Assembly: GCA_032433595.1 (NCBI GenBank)
Contig: JASWJB010000070.1
Coordinates: forward strand, 1 to 64,000
Direction of reading: 5' to 3'
DNA from: Conoideocrella luteorostrata
Taxonomy: Eukaryota > Ascomycota > Sordariomycetes > Hypocreales > Clavicipitaceae
Length of the DNA stretch: 64,000 bases
Every line of letters begins with the position of its first letter. The first letter of the stretch is position 1. Made by a program: the position numbers and the translations under genes. The notes beneath the pieces are model-generated. The model was not told the origin of the DNA. It searched no databases and saw only the letters and a list, made by a program, of their open reading frames with translations. Of this stretch, positions 45,465 to 56,568 are shown piece after piece.

Positions 45465-45651
45465 TATACCTTGCTTTGATCTTGTGTAAGCTATTCAGGA
45501 TGACTGGTAGTCTCACCTGGATCTGTTTGAAAACTGCAGGCATATCGGCTACGTCCTGGCTAAGCCCTCGCAGACGTTGAACGGCTTTAACACCAAGCCA
45601 AATGAACTGGGCGATAGCCTCAGCCAGTCCTGCTACCGAAACTGGATCCAT
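45385..45651 (-). pseudogene. fungal NLR N-terminal domain, orphan
   Basis: 88 residues beginning MDPVSVAGLAEAIAQFIWLG, then KAVQRLRGLSQDVADMPAVF and QIQVRLPVILNSLHK. This matches the N-terminal helical domain that precedes NACHT or NB-ARC in fungal STAND/NLR proteins (SesA/NACHT-N-type, PF17107). After about residue 62 the frame degrades and stops, with no NACHT Walker motifs downstream in any frame. So it is a truncated NLR or a domain-only gene. Such domains signal cell death or heterokaryon incompatibility in full-length proteins. Confidence 0.6.
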
Positions 45652-48014
45652 TAGCAGAAGTAAGACATGATACGGATTGGATCGAAGTACTAGAAATGGG
45701 AATCCCGAGCGGGGAAGTGAGTGGGAGACGGCCTTACATTTCGCCTATGTGGCTATACTCAGTATAAGAATTACAGTTATAGGCACGCGCTGTGATGCAT
45801 TCAAATAATTCGATTGTGCTGAAATACAGAGCTCATGTTCTCTCTTGCGAGCACTGTATATGAGGGGCCGATCCGTCGAAGCCAAGTAAGACAGGATATC
45901 TAGAAAGATTCGCCGAGCTACTCAGATTGACTAATGGAGCAAGGCTGGGAGCGATTGGTCCGCTGAACGATTAGCGAACACATTCACGACACACTCGCAC
46001 GATCATTCACATTGTTATCAACGACAGGTCTATGTCTGCTGTCTATTGTACTAGCTTGCACTGTTTCCTGACCATTTGGCGGCGCCTTTCCTTTCGCTGC
46101 CGCCTCTGCTGCACTTACTCTGACGACCGCAGAGTAACACCATGGACTCTCTGGACATGGTTCCGGAAGTGGTTTCTATGTTGAATTTTGAGTTTTCGAC
46201 ACTTGGGGTGCTCGCACCGTAGATTCTCACCGCTCCGCTCCGCTTGCTCATGTTTGATAGGATGCGGATCATCGAAATGGTCGTTTCATGACAGTTGGGC
46301 GGCAGTATGTAAAGGTACGCTCTTCACGAGAGAATCGCTCGTCACCGATGCAATCGGGGCATTGTGCAGCATGCAGGAGCAGAGGGAATCGATTGGGGCT
46401 GAGCAATGCTTGGTGTTCTACTTCAAGAGAGCTCGATCTTTATGGACAGGCATGCTTGGCCCTTTATTGAATGCGATCACGCTTGAGCTATTTAGTTAGC
46501 CGTATTGCCCCCATGGCCATTTCATTTCTAACTACGCACACCCCGTGTATTCTCCCGGGCTGGTATAGACGTTGGGTGTTGGTCTTCCCGGCTCGTGGCC
46601 AGCATGTATTGGTAGTACTATGGGCGGATGCTGAGAGAGCGCTGAACAGTTGAGGACGGAACGGAGCACAAGAACGAAGATAGCATTGTCTCGGTCGTCG
46701 GGAGATTCGAACGGCCGCGTCCGAATGCCGGGTTCTAAGCGTCCAACGTCGGGCAAGGACTTTTCTTCCAGTGTGATACAAGGTAGTTTTGTGTTGTGTC
46801 TCAGTATCCCTGTGCAAATATCGACTCCGTTTAAGAGGTCAATACCAAAACTAGAAATAATGCGTCCCTAGCCAGGTGTGGCGCTTTTGTCGGCGCTGCG
46901 TTGAGGCTTCTCAGTGTGACAGTGTCCTGCGGCCACACGTTGCAGTCGCTACCGATTACAGCACAATTACTCCGCAGAGTCGGTGTGATAATTGCAACGA
47001 GCACGCAGTCCAGGGGCTTCTTATTGGTATATACGGAGTTCGGAGCAAGACGTTCGGACATTACCAACAGTGGAGCAGCTTCCCCAATCGTTCATTTTGC
47101 AGCGTCGTCGAGCGCGCAGCCTTCTACCGTACTCGGTAGGTGCAAGGTTTTCAAGAAACAGCTGGGAAAGGGCGAGGCGAACCCTCGGATGTCTGTGACG
47201 GGGCAGCGCGCCAGTTCCGAAGCCCGCTATGGCGTGGTGCTGCAGCCCGCCAGGCACCAAATACAGGTACCCAGCTGAGCGCGATCGAGATGCACACATC
47301 AATGACGTAGCGTCGCTGCCTTGGCGAGGACGGGCGCAACACAACGCGTGCTCGCCTTCAAGTGTGAGCTGTGCGCATGAGCTCTCAAGAGCGCGCCGAT
47401 GGAGATTACAGATATGCAATATCGTGCTACCAGCATAATGCGGTATCAATGAGCACTGGTAGGAAAGCATTCACTTTCCGTATTCTCTTGTTCGATCCTG
47501 ATACACTCAATAATTATTGGCGGCATTCCAGCTCAGGAAGCTGTGGAACCAATCCTTGCCGTTGTGTCCCCTCATGCCCACTGCCACCAACAAGGCCGAG
47601 CCCGGATGCGGCTAGAGCTCCTAGCTTTCCGTGCTGCACAATTCATCTGGGAGCTCCGGGATCATCATTGTTTTCCAAGCTCTCTGGTGGCTTGTGACGT
47701 GTTTAGCGAGCTATGATGTCTTACAAGGCTTCAATGTTCTACTAGTACGGCTCTGCCAGGTTTTTTCCTTTTTTGACCGCCTTTGCCTTGGCGATGCTGC
47801 AGTTATATGCATCATATCCGGGACTGACCTGACCTGCTCTCAGCTCGTGCAATTGCTCCAACTTTGTAGTGTTCAAATCCAGCCTCAAATTGCCCACGCG
47901 CCTTATCAACGTCCCTGCCGCCGGGCATTCACAACACATGCACCTATAAATTACACCATCATAGCAATGGGAGAGAGCCGTTGCATATCGACAGCCCTGT
48001 TCATGCCAGCTATA
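45652..48014. other. intergenic, 2.4 kb
   Basis: Large non-coding stretch. Many overlapping short frames at 46.0-47.5 kb have no recognisable motif. The right end carries the promoter of the acid phosphatase. Confidence 0.5.
47945..47950 (+). promoter_or_regulatory. TATA box of the acid phosphatase
   Basis: TATAAA lies 70 bases upstream of the chosen start codon (48015) and 22 bases upstream of an alternative ATG (47967). That spacing favours the downstream ATG as the translation start. Confidence 0.5.
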
Positions 48015-49460
48015 ATGAAGCCCATCGCACTTCTCGTCTCTACCGCTCTTGGCGCGAAAGCCATGCAGCTTCAGACGCCTCTTTACTCCTCATACTCTTT
48101 CAATCCTTTAGAGCATCTCACAGGAATTGCTCCATATCACGAACCGGCCGACCCTGCGCTAGACCCAAATCCTCCTCAGGGCTGCTCGGTGACCCGAGCG
48201 GCCTACCTCGTCCGACACGCAGCTATCAATGCGAACGACTTCGACTATGAGACATACCTGGAGCCCTTCCTTCACAAGCTGGGTAATTCCACCGTCGACT
48301 GGTCCAAAATACCCCAGCTTTCATTCCTGGCTACGTGGGAGGCTCCGTCTTTTAGCGAGCAGGAGCTGCTGACAAGGACGGGCAAGGTCGAAGCCGCCCA
48401 GCTGGGGCTTTCCATCTCGTACAGATATCCCAAGCTGAGGCTGCCGCAGAGGGTATGGACTTCAACCGCGGAGCGCACGGTGCAAAGCGCTAGAGGACTT
48501 GTCCGGGCCCTCGAAATGGACGACAATACTATCAATGTGGTCGAAATCCCAGAGGGCAAGAAGCAAGGCGCCGATAGTCTGACACCGTACAAGAGCTGCG
48601 AAGGTTATTCTCCCTCTGCGGGATCTAAACAGCAAAGCAAATATATTGGTGCGTATACCGCACCGATCGTCGCGCGCCTCAAAAACCTGGCTTCAAATTT
48701 CAACTTCACATCCGACGACGTCACGGCAATGCAGGCCATGTGCGGCTACGATACCGTCATCCGCGGTTCTTCGCCTTTCTGCTCAACCGATCTCTTTTCC
48801 CCCGACGAGTGGCTCCAGTTTGAGTACGGCCAGGACATTCAGTATCACTACAACACTGGTTATGGCAGCCCGTACTCAGGCGCTATTGGTTTCCCGTGGG
48901 CCAACACAACGTTTAATCTCTTATCAGCCAAGACTGCGACCCAAGATCTGTACATATCATTCACGCACCGCGAGCTGCCACCGACAGTCCTTGTTGCCAT
49001 GGGCTTGTTTAACAACAGCCAGTTCTCCGGCGGCAATGACATCAATGCGACCATGCCCTTGGACCAGATTAACTATAATCGCGCTTGGCTCTCGAGCCGT
49101 ATTCTCCCATTCCTGACCAACGTGGCCATTGAGCGAATGAACTGCACTTCCAATGTCGCTGTGACAGCCCAGCACAATAATAGTGGCAGCGGCAGCTCGG
49201 CCTCGGCTGCTGCAGCCACCTACTACCGGGTCTTGGTCAACAGGAGCCCTCAAGTCTTGCCCGGATGTCATGATGGGCCGGGCCAGAGTTGCTCGGCTGA
49301 TGGCTTACAAAAGTTCGTGCAGCAGCGCGCAGACTTGTTTCAAGGCTACTCGAAACGCTGCGGAAATTCTTACGATAATTCGACGGATTCGGTCACATTC
49401 TATACAGATTCGAATAACGGGACTATGGTGGGAAAGAAGAGGAGCTTTATGAAGTCTTAG
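48015..49460 (+). CDS. secreted histidine acid phosphatase family protein
   Basis: Single exon, 481 residues from 48015; an in-frame ATG at 47967 would add 16 residues. MKPIALLVSTALGAKA is a plausible signal peptide, followed by NPLEHLTGIAPYHEPADP. The catalytic RHG of histidine acid phosphatases reads LVRHAAINANDFDYE: Arg and His remain, the Gly and later Arg do not. The distal HD motif reads FTHRELPPTVL, with Arg replacing the acid. Both changes are family-specific in a fungal subgroup, as far as I recall. Six or more N-glycosylation sequons. Likely extracellular. Phosphomonoester or phytate hydrolysis is expected but activity is uncertain. Tail to tail with the phospholipase C-like gene. 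Confidence 0.85.
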   Translation: MKPIALLVSTALGAKAMQLQTPLYSSYSFNPLEHLTGIAPYHEPADPALDPNPPQGCSVTRAAYLVRHAAINANDFDYETYLEPFLHKLGNSTVDWSKIPQLSFLATWEAPSFSEQELLTRTGKVEAAQLGLSISYRYPKLRLPQRVWTSTAERTVQSARGLVRALEMDDNTINVVEIPEGKKQGADSLTPYKSCEGYSPSAGSKQQSKYIGAYTAPIVARLKNLASNFNFTSDDVTAMQAMCGYDTVIRGSSPFCSTDLFSPDEWLQFEYGQDIQYHYNTGYGSPYSGAIGFPWANTTFNLLSAKTATQDLYISFTHRELPPTVLVAMGLFNNSQFSGGNDINATMPLDQINYNRAWLSSRILPFLTNVAIERMNCTSNVAVTAQHNNSGSGSSASAAAATYYRVLVNRSPQVLPGCHDGPGQSCSADGLQKFVQQRADLFQGYSKRCGNSYDNSTDSVTFYTDSNNGTMVGKKRSFMKS

Positions 49461-49773
49461 AGCCGTAATGATGCAACAGTGGGCGGATTTAAATGTCGTT
49501 CGAGGTACACAGACTCATGAATATTTGCAGAATAGATAAATGTTCACCTAAAGATAATGAAATGCGGCATAAATTTGTACTCCTAGTACTACTGCTAGGC
49601 CATTAAATATCACTTTCACTAGGCAAACTCCGATCAACTCAGAACTTGACTTCATCGACACAATGAAGTGCAGTTGCAAGTTGCGGCAAACACAGTAACG
49701 AGCGCAAGCACAAACCTCATTGTTTATTGTTGCATTGACTAACGCGCACAACCTTGAACACTTTAATTGTTAC

Positions 49774-51942
49774 CTAATTATGGTAGCTGACACCATAAAC
49801 CTTGAAGAGACCCGCATCACCCGCCCAGTTGACCTTTCCTATATCGCGGCATTTATTATCACGTTTAGACACCTTACTCAAGCTAACGTACTTTCCAGAG
49901 ACTGCGCCATTGAGACGTAGGGTATAAGTGGATCCACCTGGTTTAAACTCGAAGATGAAGGCTTGTGCCTCGCTTTGCTTCGTCGTAAGGCTGCCATTCT
50001 TAGCAATATATAACTTGTCGGAGGCAGACTGCACATAGAAGCTGTTACCGAAACGATTGCCATCAGTAGTTTGGAGAATCCAGCGCTGTTTAGCATCCTC
50101 ATGCGCCTTGGGGGCTGGGAGGGCAATGACTTCGTTGCTCGTTTTTGAACGCGCGAGGGCAAGGCCATTGCTCTCGATGGTAACATAGCGACCTTCAGTA
50201 ATGGAGCCACGAATCTGCTTAAACCCTTCCTCGACAAGTGCGTCCATGTTTTGTTCGGCATTTGGCTTGCCGTAGGGCACCTTTGGGTAGTTCCCATGGC
50301 TGTAGCCGTTGGTGCACTTGGCCGGGCCGACCCAAGGACCTGTGAGAGAGCCCAGAGAAAGATCACCGCTCCAATTGTTGTCAGTACGAGGTTCCGGGGT
50401 GCGGACTGCTGTTATTTGGGGCAAGGAGTAGTCGGGGCTCTCAAAGTCAAATGCATTGACCATGTTGGTCATGTGCTGCCGGCGCCATGGTGTAATGTTG
50501 CTGTTGGTCATGTTGTAGCCATGAGCCGCTGCCCAGGCTTCCAGAAACATAATATCAGAAGTGTGATCACCGGTCTCGGAAAATACATGACCACCGCGTG
50601 TCCATGGAGAGATGATGAAACGAGGAATGCGAGGGCCTGGCGAGGTCAGTACTTTTTTTCTTCATGGTTATATTGCAACCCATCCAGGGAACAAGGAAAC
50701 GGTTACATGGAGCTTACCAGGACCGAGAGGCAGCTGTCCATTTTTGGCATTGAATGGGTCTGTAATCCATTCACCAGCAGCATCCTTGGGAGCAACGGGC
50801 GGGATGACGTGATCGGCCCAGCCGCCCTGTTCGTCGTAACTGATAATAAGTGCGGTCTCGTTATAAACAGGGCTATTCATGACGGCTTCGACAACGTTTT
50901 TCTGCAACCACGCGCCGTCAATTGGCATGTTGGGGGCGTGCTCACTCTGTTCCTGAGGCCCAACAATCCAGCTAACCTGAGGCAGAGTACCATTGGCACA
51001 GGCATCATAGAAAGCCTGCAGGCCGGGGAAGGAAATGCCATTATCTCGCAAAACGTTTCCCTTTGGAGCATCCTGATACTGCTTAAAGTAGGCAAGCATG
51101 TTGTCCTCAAAGTTGTCAAAGTCTTGCCAGACCCGCCACGAAATGCCAGCATCCTGAAGGTATTCCGGGGTGGTCTTCCAAACAAATGGGAAGCAGTTGT
51201 TGCCAGCAGAGTCACAGCCAGGGCTGGCACGGTTAGACAGAATGTTGCCGCCTTTTCCATCCAGATTGCTGGGAGAGCCGGCGGTATTGACCGTCCCGCT
51301 CATCCACATGATGCGGTTGGGGTCAGTAACACCGAGAACGCTCTGATGGGAATTGTCCATCACTGTCCAGCCCTCGGCAATATCCCAGTGTGTGGGCACA
51401 TCTTGGCGTTTGTAGTAGCCCATGCTGTAGTCTGTGTCAGAAGTAACCCAGCCGTCGCCTCGACCATTGTTCCACGCGCCGTGCATTTGGTCCCAGCCGT
51501 TAGACCCCCCTCCCATGCACTGAGTTGCGTCTTTCCAATCGCCGCCAAGGTAATTGATATGCCATGGCGACAGAACGTTGACGCCGTTCTTGGTCTGGCT
51601 CGTATGTCTAATAAACACAGTTAGGCGCTTCAGTCCTGGATCTATGTTTGAAGTCAAAACAAAAGTCAAGGGCGAGGGCATACTCACTGTCTCCACACGG
51701 GGATTCCATTGTTGACTTGCACGTTAGGGTCGCCAAAGTTGCGGACGCCAGCCATTGTTCCAAAGTACTAAACGTCATGTTGAGCAGGCATACTTCCAAC
51801 AAGCAAAGTTGTAAATACATACGTGGTCGAAAGATCTGTTCTCTTGCATGAAGAGAATGATATGTTTAATGTCCTTGAGAGATCCGGCCTGGGCCGTGAT
51901 GGCCGAAGCCATCAACGTAAAGCCAAGCGCTGAGTGCCACAT
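49774..51942 (-). CDS. secreted phospholipase C-type phosphoesterase
   Basis: Exons 51823-51942, 51688-51767, 50718-51607 and 49774-50636 join in phase to give 650 residues. A signal peptide (MWHSALGFTLMASAITAQAG) leads into HIILFMQENRSFDHYFGTM, the metal-site signature of the phosphoesterase family that includes non-haemolytic phospholipase C and bacterial acid phosphatases. Further ligand regions are SYDEQGGWADHV and the TRGGHV segment just after the last intron. The C-terminal about 130 residues form a separate beta-rich module (GRYVTIES, RWILQTTDG, GLFKVYG). Likely hydrolyses phosphatidylcholine or other phosphodiesters outside the cell. Intact, with normal intron signals. Confidence 0.9.
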
Positions 51943-53085
51943 CCCGGATAATGGAGCTCAGTGGATGTGTTGTTCAAGACGAAATGGAAATCGCACCTAT
52001 GGTCCAGACAGCATAAGAGGGTCAAGGTTGTAGAGCTACGATAATGATTTATAATGATTGGGTTCGCAAAACCCATGGACAGAGTAATCCGCGTCCCGCG
52101 TCATCTCTAGAAGCTCGTGGACACATAAATACATACAAATGCAGCGCAACAAGTTGAAAAGGTGTTCTGTGCTAGAAGCAAGCGACCGCATGTACAGGCC
52201 GTGGCACCACACAACGCCCCCGGCGATGTCCGGGAAACCGTGAGCAAACGAGGTCAGGGCTATTACACATCGTCAAGTACGTCGCGCCAATAAGCTGTCA
52301 GAAAATCAGCACGACATGTGCCGCCGCTATTATATTCCGGCCATGCCCACGAAATGGCGAAGAGATGCATACGACGGGGAGCATGGTTTGTGGGGTACAA
52401 CTGACGGTTGCTGCAGGAGTTGCTGAGATAGATGGCTGCTCTAGGGAGTGCGGAGTAGGAGACTCGCTCGCCGGTCCAGAAGGGTATGATCCACTACACG
52501 TGCCTCACTGAAGCCCCGGAACTGGACTGCTAGATTGCTAGTTAGTGGGACCAAAGAAGGGTGTGCTAGCGCCACCGCTACCGCTCGTCCATTGTAAATC
52601 CACGTGCTTGTCACGGACCGAGGGTTAAGGGGAAAACGCACACTTATTGCAATATCTATTCTTTATTTTTTGTCGTATATTTCGTCGTCTCATTCACCTG
52701 CTAAGATTTAGTTGTATTGTACGGAGTTCTCCGTAGATGCATGTCTATATAGATAGACATGGTTTGCAGAGAAAATCCACCGCGTCAGGCCCAAACGAGA
52801 CTCGGTACCTACAATCAGGATACGGATCTTCCTGCAGCCGGGGTAGCATGAGTAACTAACTATTCGATTACTGAGCTCGGTGAACAGAAAGAGCGCGACT
52901 TTCTACGTACACCTTCCGTTTTGGGTTGTGCCTTTTAATTGTTAGTATTCTACTATGGGGAGAAGAATCGATAATTGTCATTCTCTTCCAGTCCATCTGT
53001 CCCGTTTGGCAACTCATTAACTACTCCCGGTGACGGCGGAGAAGAGCATGGCCCTTGTCTGGAGGTGAAAAAGCTGCTGCCAGAT
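51943..53085. other. divergent promoter region
   Basis: Separates phosphoesterase (-) and multicopper oxidase (+). It contains TACGGAGTTCTCCGTA, an imperfect 16 bp palindrome (52720-52735). An upstream exon for the oxidase may lie here: CTTCCAG at about 52985-52992 could be an acceptor. No other gene seen. Confidence 0.45.
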
Positions 53086-55265
53086 ATGGCCAAGCCTCTG
53101 CAAAATGCTGGAAACACTCATCGGCAACCCAATCAGGTGCTACGGTGTGGTGTTTTGTTGGCGATAACCGTCATCTGTTTTGCACTATACTTTGTAGTCG
53201 TCGTAAGGTACTTTAGCCTTCGTTCGTCGCAAAACGGATTGCCGCCAGCAGCTCTCACCGCATATGGGAACAACAACCAGTTTCACAACTCCCTCAACTC
53301 GATCAACGATGCATTTGTTCTACACCCAGAGCAGCACATCTTCCGAGCGACAAAAACGATTCGCCTTTATTGGAATATCACAAGAGAGGCGCGCAGACCA
53401 GACGGTGTGCTTAAAGAGGTTTATCTCATCAATGGTTGGTCCCCACCCGCCGTAGTCTACCATTCGTCTGCTAAGCTTGTAGTAGGACTGTTTCCAGGCC
53501 CGACTATTGAAGCAAGGTCAGGAGATGATGTCGAGATCACTGTTGCTAATGGCATCGCCAATGATACCGACGACGGACTTGCGATCCACTGGCACGGGAT
53601 GATCATGAAAGGTAGTATCTGAACACTGACTTTCTGTGCGTTACATACTGAACCATTGTTAGGTTTTAATGATATGGACGGGGTTGTGGGCGTGACCCAA
53701 TGCAGCGTAGCTTCAGGCCAGACACTTACCTACAAGTTCCAAATTCACAGAGAGCAACACGGTACATTTTGGTATCACGCACATTCTGCCGTCAAAAGAG
53801 CTGACGGTTTATACGGTGGCTTGGTGGTTCACAGGCCAGTGGGTGATAAGGCGGGTCAGAGCGACCTCTCAATATATGAATATGACAGCGAGAAAATGTT
53901 ACTCGTCGGAGACTGGTATCACAGGTCTGCAGATCAAGTTTTGGCTGAGTACAAAGACTTTCGCAACTTTGCATACGAGGTCAGCACAGCCCTATCCTTA
54001 TGATTGGCCACAAATTATCTAAATTATCACAGCCTGTACCGGATTCGCTGCTGATCAACGGCATCGGTTGCTATAACTGCAGCAATGCGCGTCCTGGGAA
54101 GCCTGTTGACTGCTTGGAGACAGATGTCCCTTCCATTCAGGTGTCGGGTAACAAGGCTGTCCGCTTGAGGGTTGTCAATACGGGCGCATCGGCTGGCTAT
54201 TCGTTTCAACTGGAGAATGCCGCGCTACAACTTATTACTGTTGACGGAGGCGGTTTTGTATCAAATGCTACACCACAAACCTCGACAGTCGGTGTTGTTT
54301 ATCCAGGTGAGCGTGTGGATATGCTGTTGCTGCCAGATATGACCGCCAAGAACGAAAATCGTCCCGCCGACATGACAATGGGGATAATCCTTGATCCAGG
54401 GTGAGAACGGATCCTTTAGTTATACTTCTTTTTCTATTGATACTGACCAAACTTCCAGGTTAATGCCATTGATGAATTTGGCGCTAACCCGGAAACAAGT
54501 GTTCCCTCTTAGATGGACGCCATCTGCCGAAACCATGTATGTACGGAAGGACCGCCGTGAAAGGGTCAACATCTACGATATTCAGAACACGCAAGGATCT
54601 GTCGTCCCTAGGACCTCCGGTCTTCACCAGCAGCCGGTAGAAACGGCCTTACTATATACCAGCCTAGGCATCAATGCCTTCAAAAACGACGAGCCATGGG
54701 GCGAGCTCAATCACACATCATGGGTGTGGAAAAACCCAACAGCTAAACCACTACTAGCTACGGATAGAAATACATGGGGAAATGGTACAGAGCAGGCTAA
54801 TCCTCTTCGAACATTCAACGTTCCTTGGTTCGAGGCCGGGGAACGGCGTTGGTTGGATCTGGTGGTGAATAATATCGATGACAAGGGTCATCCATTTCAC
54901 TTAGTGAGTATCTGGCTCAATAGTATCCACTAGGTACGATATTCTCTAACTAATAGCAGCATGGTTATGAGTTTTATGTCTTGAGCTCACGACAACGTGA
55001 GTTTGGTCGTCCTTACAACCCATTCGAAGAGAGTAACGCAGACGTAACTCAGAACATCGACACCAAGACGCCGCTGAAAAAGGACACTGTCTACATCAAG
55101 CCACAGGGATACGTGATTTTGCGGTTCCCGCTTCACAATCCTGGTCTATGGCTCATGCACTGTCATGTTCTCTGGCACCAAGCTGTAGGCATGGGCGTGG
55201 TGCTGCAGGTTGGTAACATAACTAAGGCGACCGCACGTAGAGTGCAGCAGTCTTGCCGGCAATAA
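53086..55265 (+). CDS. membrane-anchored multicopper oxidase (laccase/ferroxidase-like)
   Basis: Exons 53086-53611, 53663-53979, 54033-54400, 54459-54903 and 54960-55265 give 653 residues in phase. All four copper motifs are present: HWHG; HAHS in WYHAHSA; HPFHLHG across intron 4; and HCHVLWHQAVGM. Residues about 21-42 form a single hydrophobic anchor (CGVLLAITVICFALYFVVVV) with no cleavable signal, so type II topology with the catalytic part outside is expected. The open frame extends upstream of this ATG, so an additional 5' exon is possible. Candidates are laccase, ferroxidase or a pigment/metabolite oxidase. A Met after the last His, typical of high-potential axial positions, is seen. Confidence 0.88.
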
Positions 55266-55659
55266 AATGCTGTATGAAGACCATAAACTGTATTAAATTA
55301 CATCAATCGCTTGTTATGCTTGTACTTAATGTGCGGCGTTGAGTTGCATCGCCGCTCGGAAGTTTATGATGCCCATCCGGCGTGTCCTGTTACCTTGGCC
55401 CGTGAGATCGGCAGCGATCGGCCTTCTACTCCCCATGGATCCTTCAGGCTAGGCAGATTGATCTACATGGGACTTTCAGTATTGTGAATGGTCCTGAAGA
55501 ATGTATACCTTTTAGTGTACAGGATTAAACCTCGTTGCAATGTTAGACGTGTCTGCTCCATACTCCCTGCGAGGCTCGTTATCCTGATCTTCCGTCATCT
55601 TGTCCTGTCATATGTTGCAGCCATTTCTAGTGGTCTTCCTCAACATAACTCACTCAACT
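55266..55659. other. intergenic
   Basis: 3' flank of the oxidase and upstream of the transporter relic. Nothing recognised. Confidence 0.4.
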
Positions 55660-55926
55660 ATGCCTAATAACGACACGGATCTCGACGACCTTCAGCGTGT
55701 AGAGACTTGAGACATGGCTCGTAGGAGGCTCAGGAGCTCTAGCACGGTAGTGATGTCATCCGACCTCTTCGAGAAGCTATATACACAGCCTACCGATTCT
55801 GTCAAAGATGACTTAAGAAAGACATTCGGTCATTCCTCACCCCTGCGGTTGCTGGGCTTTGTTCTTGGACCGCTAAGCCCGCTGTCATCTCACTACGACT
55901 ACAAGCTGGAAATGTGTATAGAGTAA
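55660..55926 (+). pseudogene. GPR1/FUN34/YaaH-type acetate transporter, truncated
   Basis: One frame reads MPNNDTDLDDLQRVET, then TGA (55708-55710), then MARRRLRSSSTVVMS and VKDDLRKTFGHSSPLRLLGF. The latter resembles the lead-in (DLRKTFGNPTPLALMGF pattern) to the first membrane helix of GPR1/FUN34/YaaH carboxylate transporters. The frame closes at 55924-55926 before any second helix. Five of six membrane helices are missing, so it is a degraded remnant. Match is by eye. Confidence 0.5.
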
Positions 55927-56568
55927 TTTCAATAGCGACTCTTGAGCCGCACGTAGGCACTGATTCACTGCCAATTTTCGACTTAATTCTCATTTTACGA
56001 CGTGTTTCTTGCTGAGAGGCACGAAAAGTCTCCGACTGCAAGCTGAGTGCCAAATCCCATTATTCAGAGAGGAGCTATGCGAGCATTCATTGCCTGAAAT
56101 GCAGCTAATCATACCTCGGAACGAGAGTTTAGTAGTCATATGCCCTCAACAGAGTTCGCGTGTCTAGAGCATCTACTTGGACAGATTTTATATTATTGCA
56201 TTTCATTTACTTCACGGGTCGGTACCGGAATTGGCGCGGCAGCTCATCGACACTGTCGCTACCTAGAAGCCCAATCTCTAGCGCGTAAGGAGATCAGGCG
56301 ACGAAGCCACGGGCCTCTTGGCTCTTTACTCACGCACGGTGAAAACAACACTAATGATTGGATCAGAGCAATATGTTAAATAGTAGACAGAATTAATTCC
56401 TTAGCTCTCTTCTTCGCAGATGAAGAAGTTAGCCTACGCTCATATCAGATCTGAAACTACTCAATAGGAAGTTCAGTGGGTATTTAAATCAATGCAGTAT
56501 TCGCTGGTTTAAACAATATCGCTTCTCCTCAAGCAATGGACCGCTGGTATATAACCCGTAGTTCACTC
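55927..56568. other. intergenic
   Basis: No further transporter helices were found. Short frames lack motifs. 3' flank of the GPCR gene. Confidence 0.4.

Noticed and set aside
46000..47500. Several overlapping frames of 60-149 codons
   Set aside because: None shows a motif, signal peptide, membrane helix or intron structure on either strand.
50251..51624. 457-codon plus-strand open frame
   Set aside because: It is the antisense shadow of the phosphoesterase exons, which carry the family motifs.
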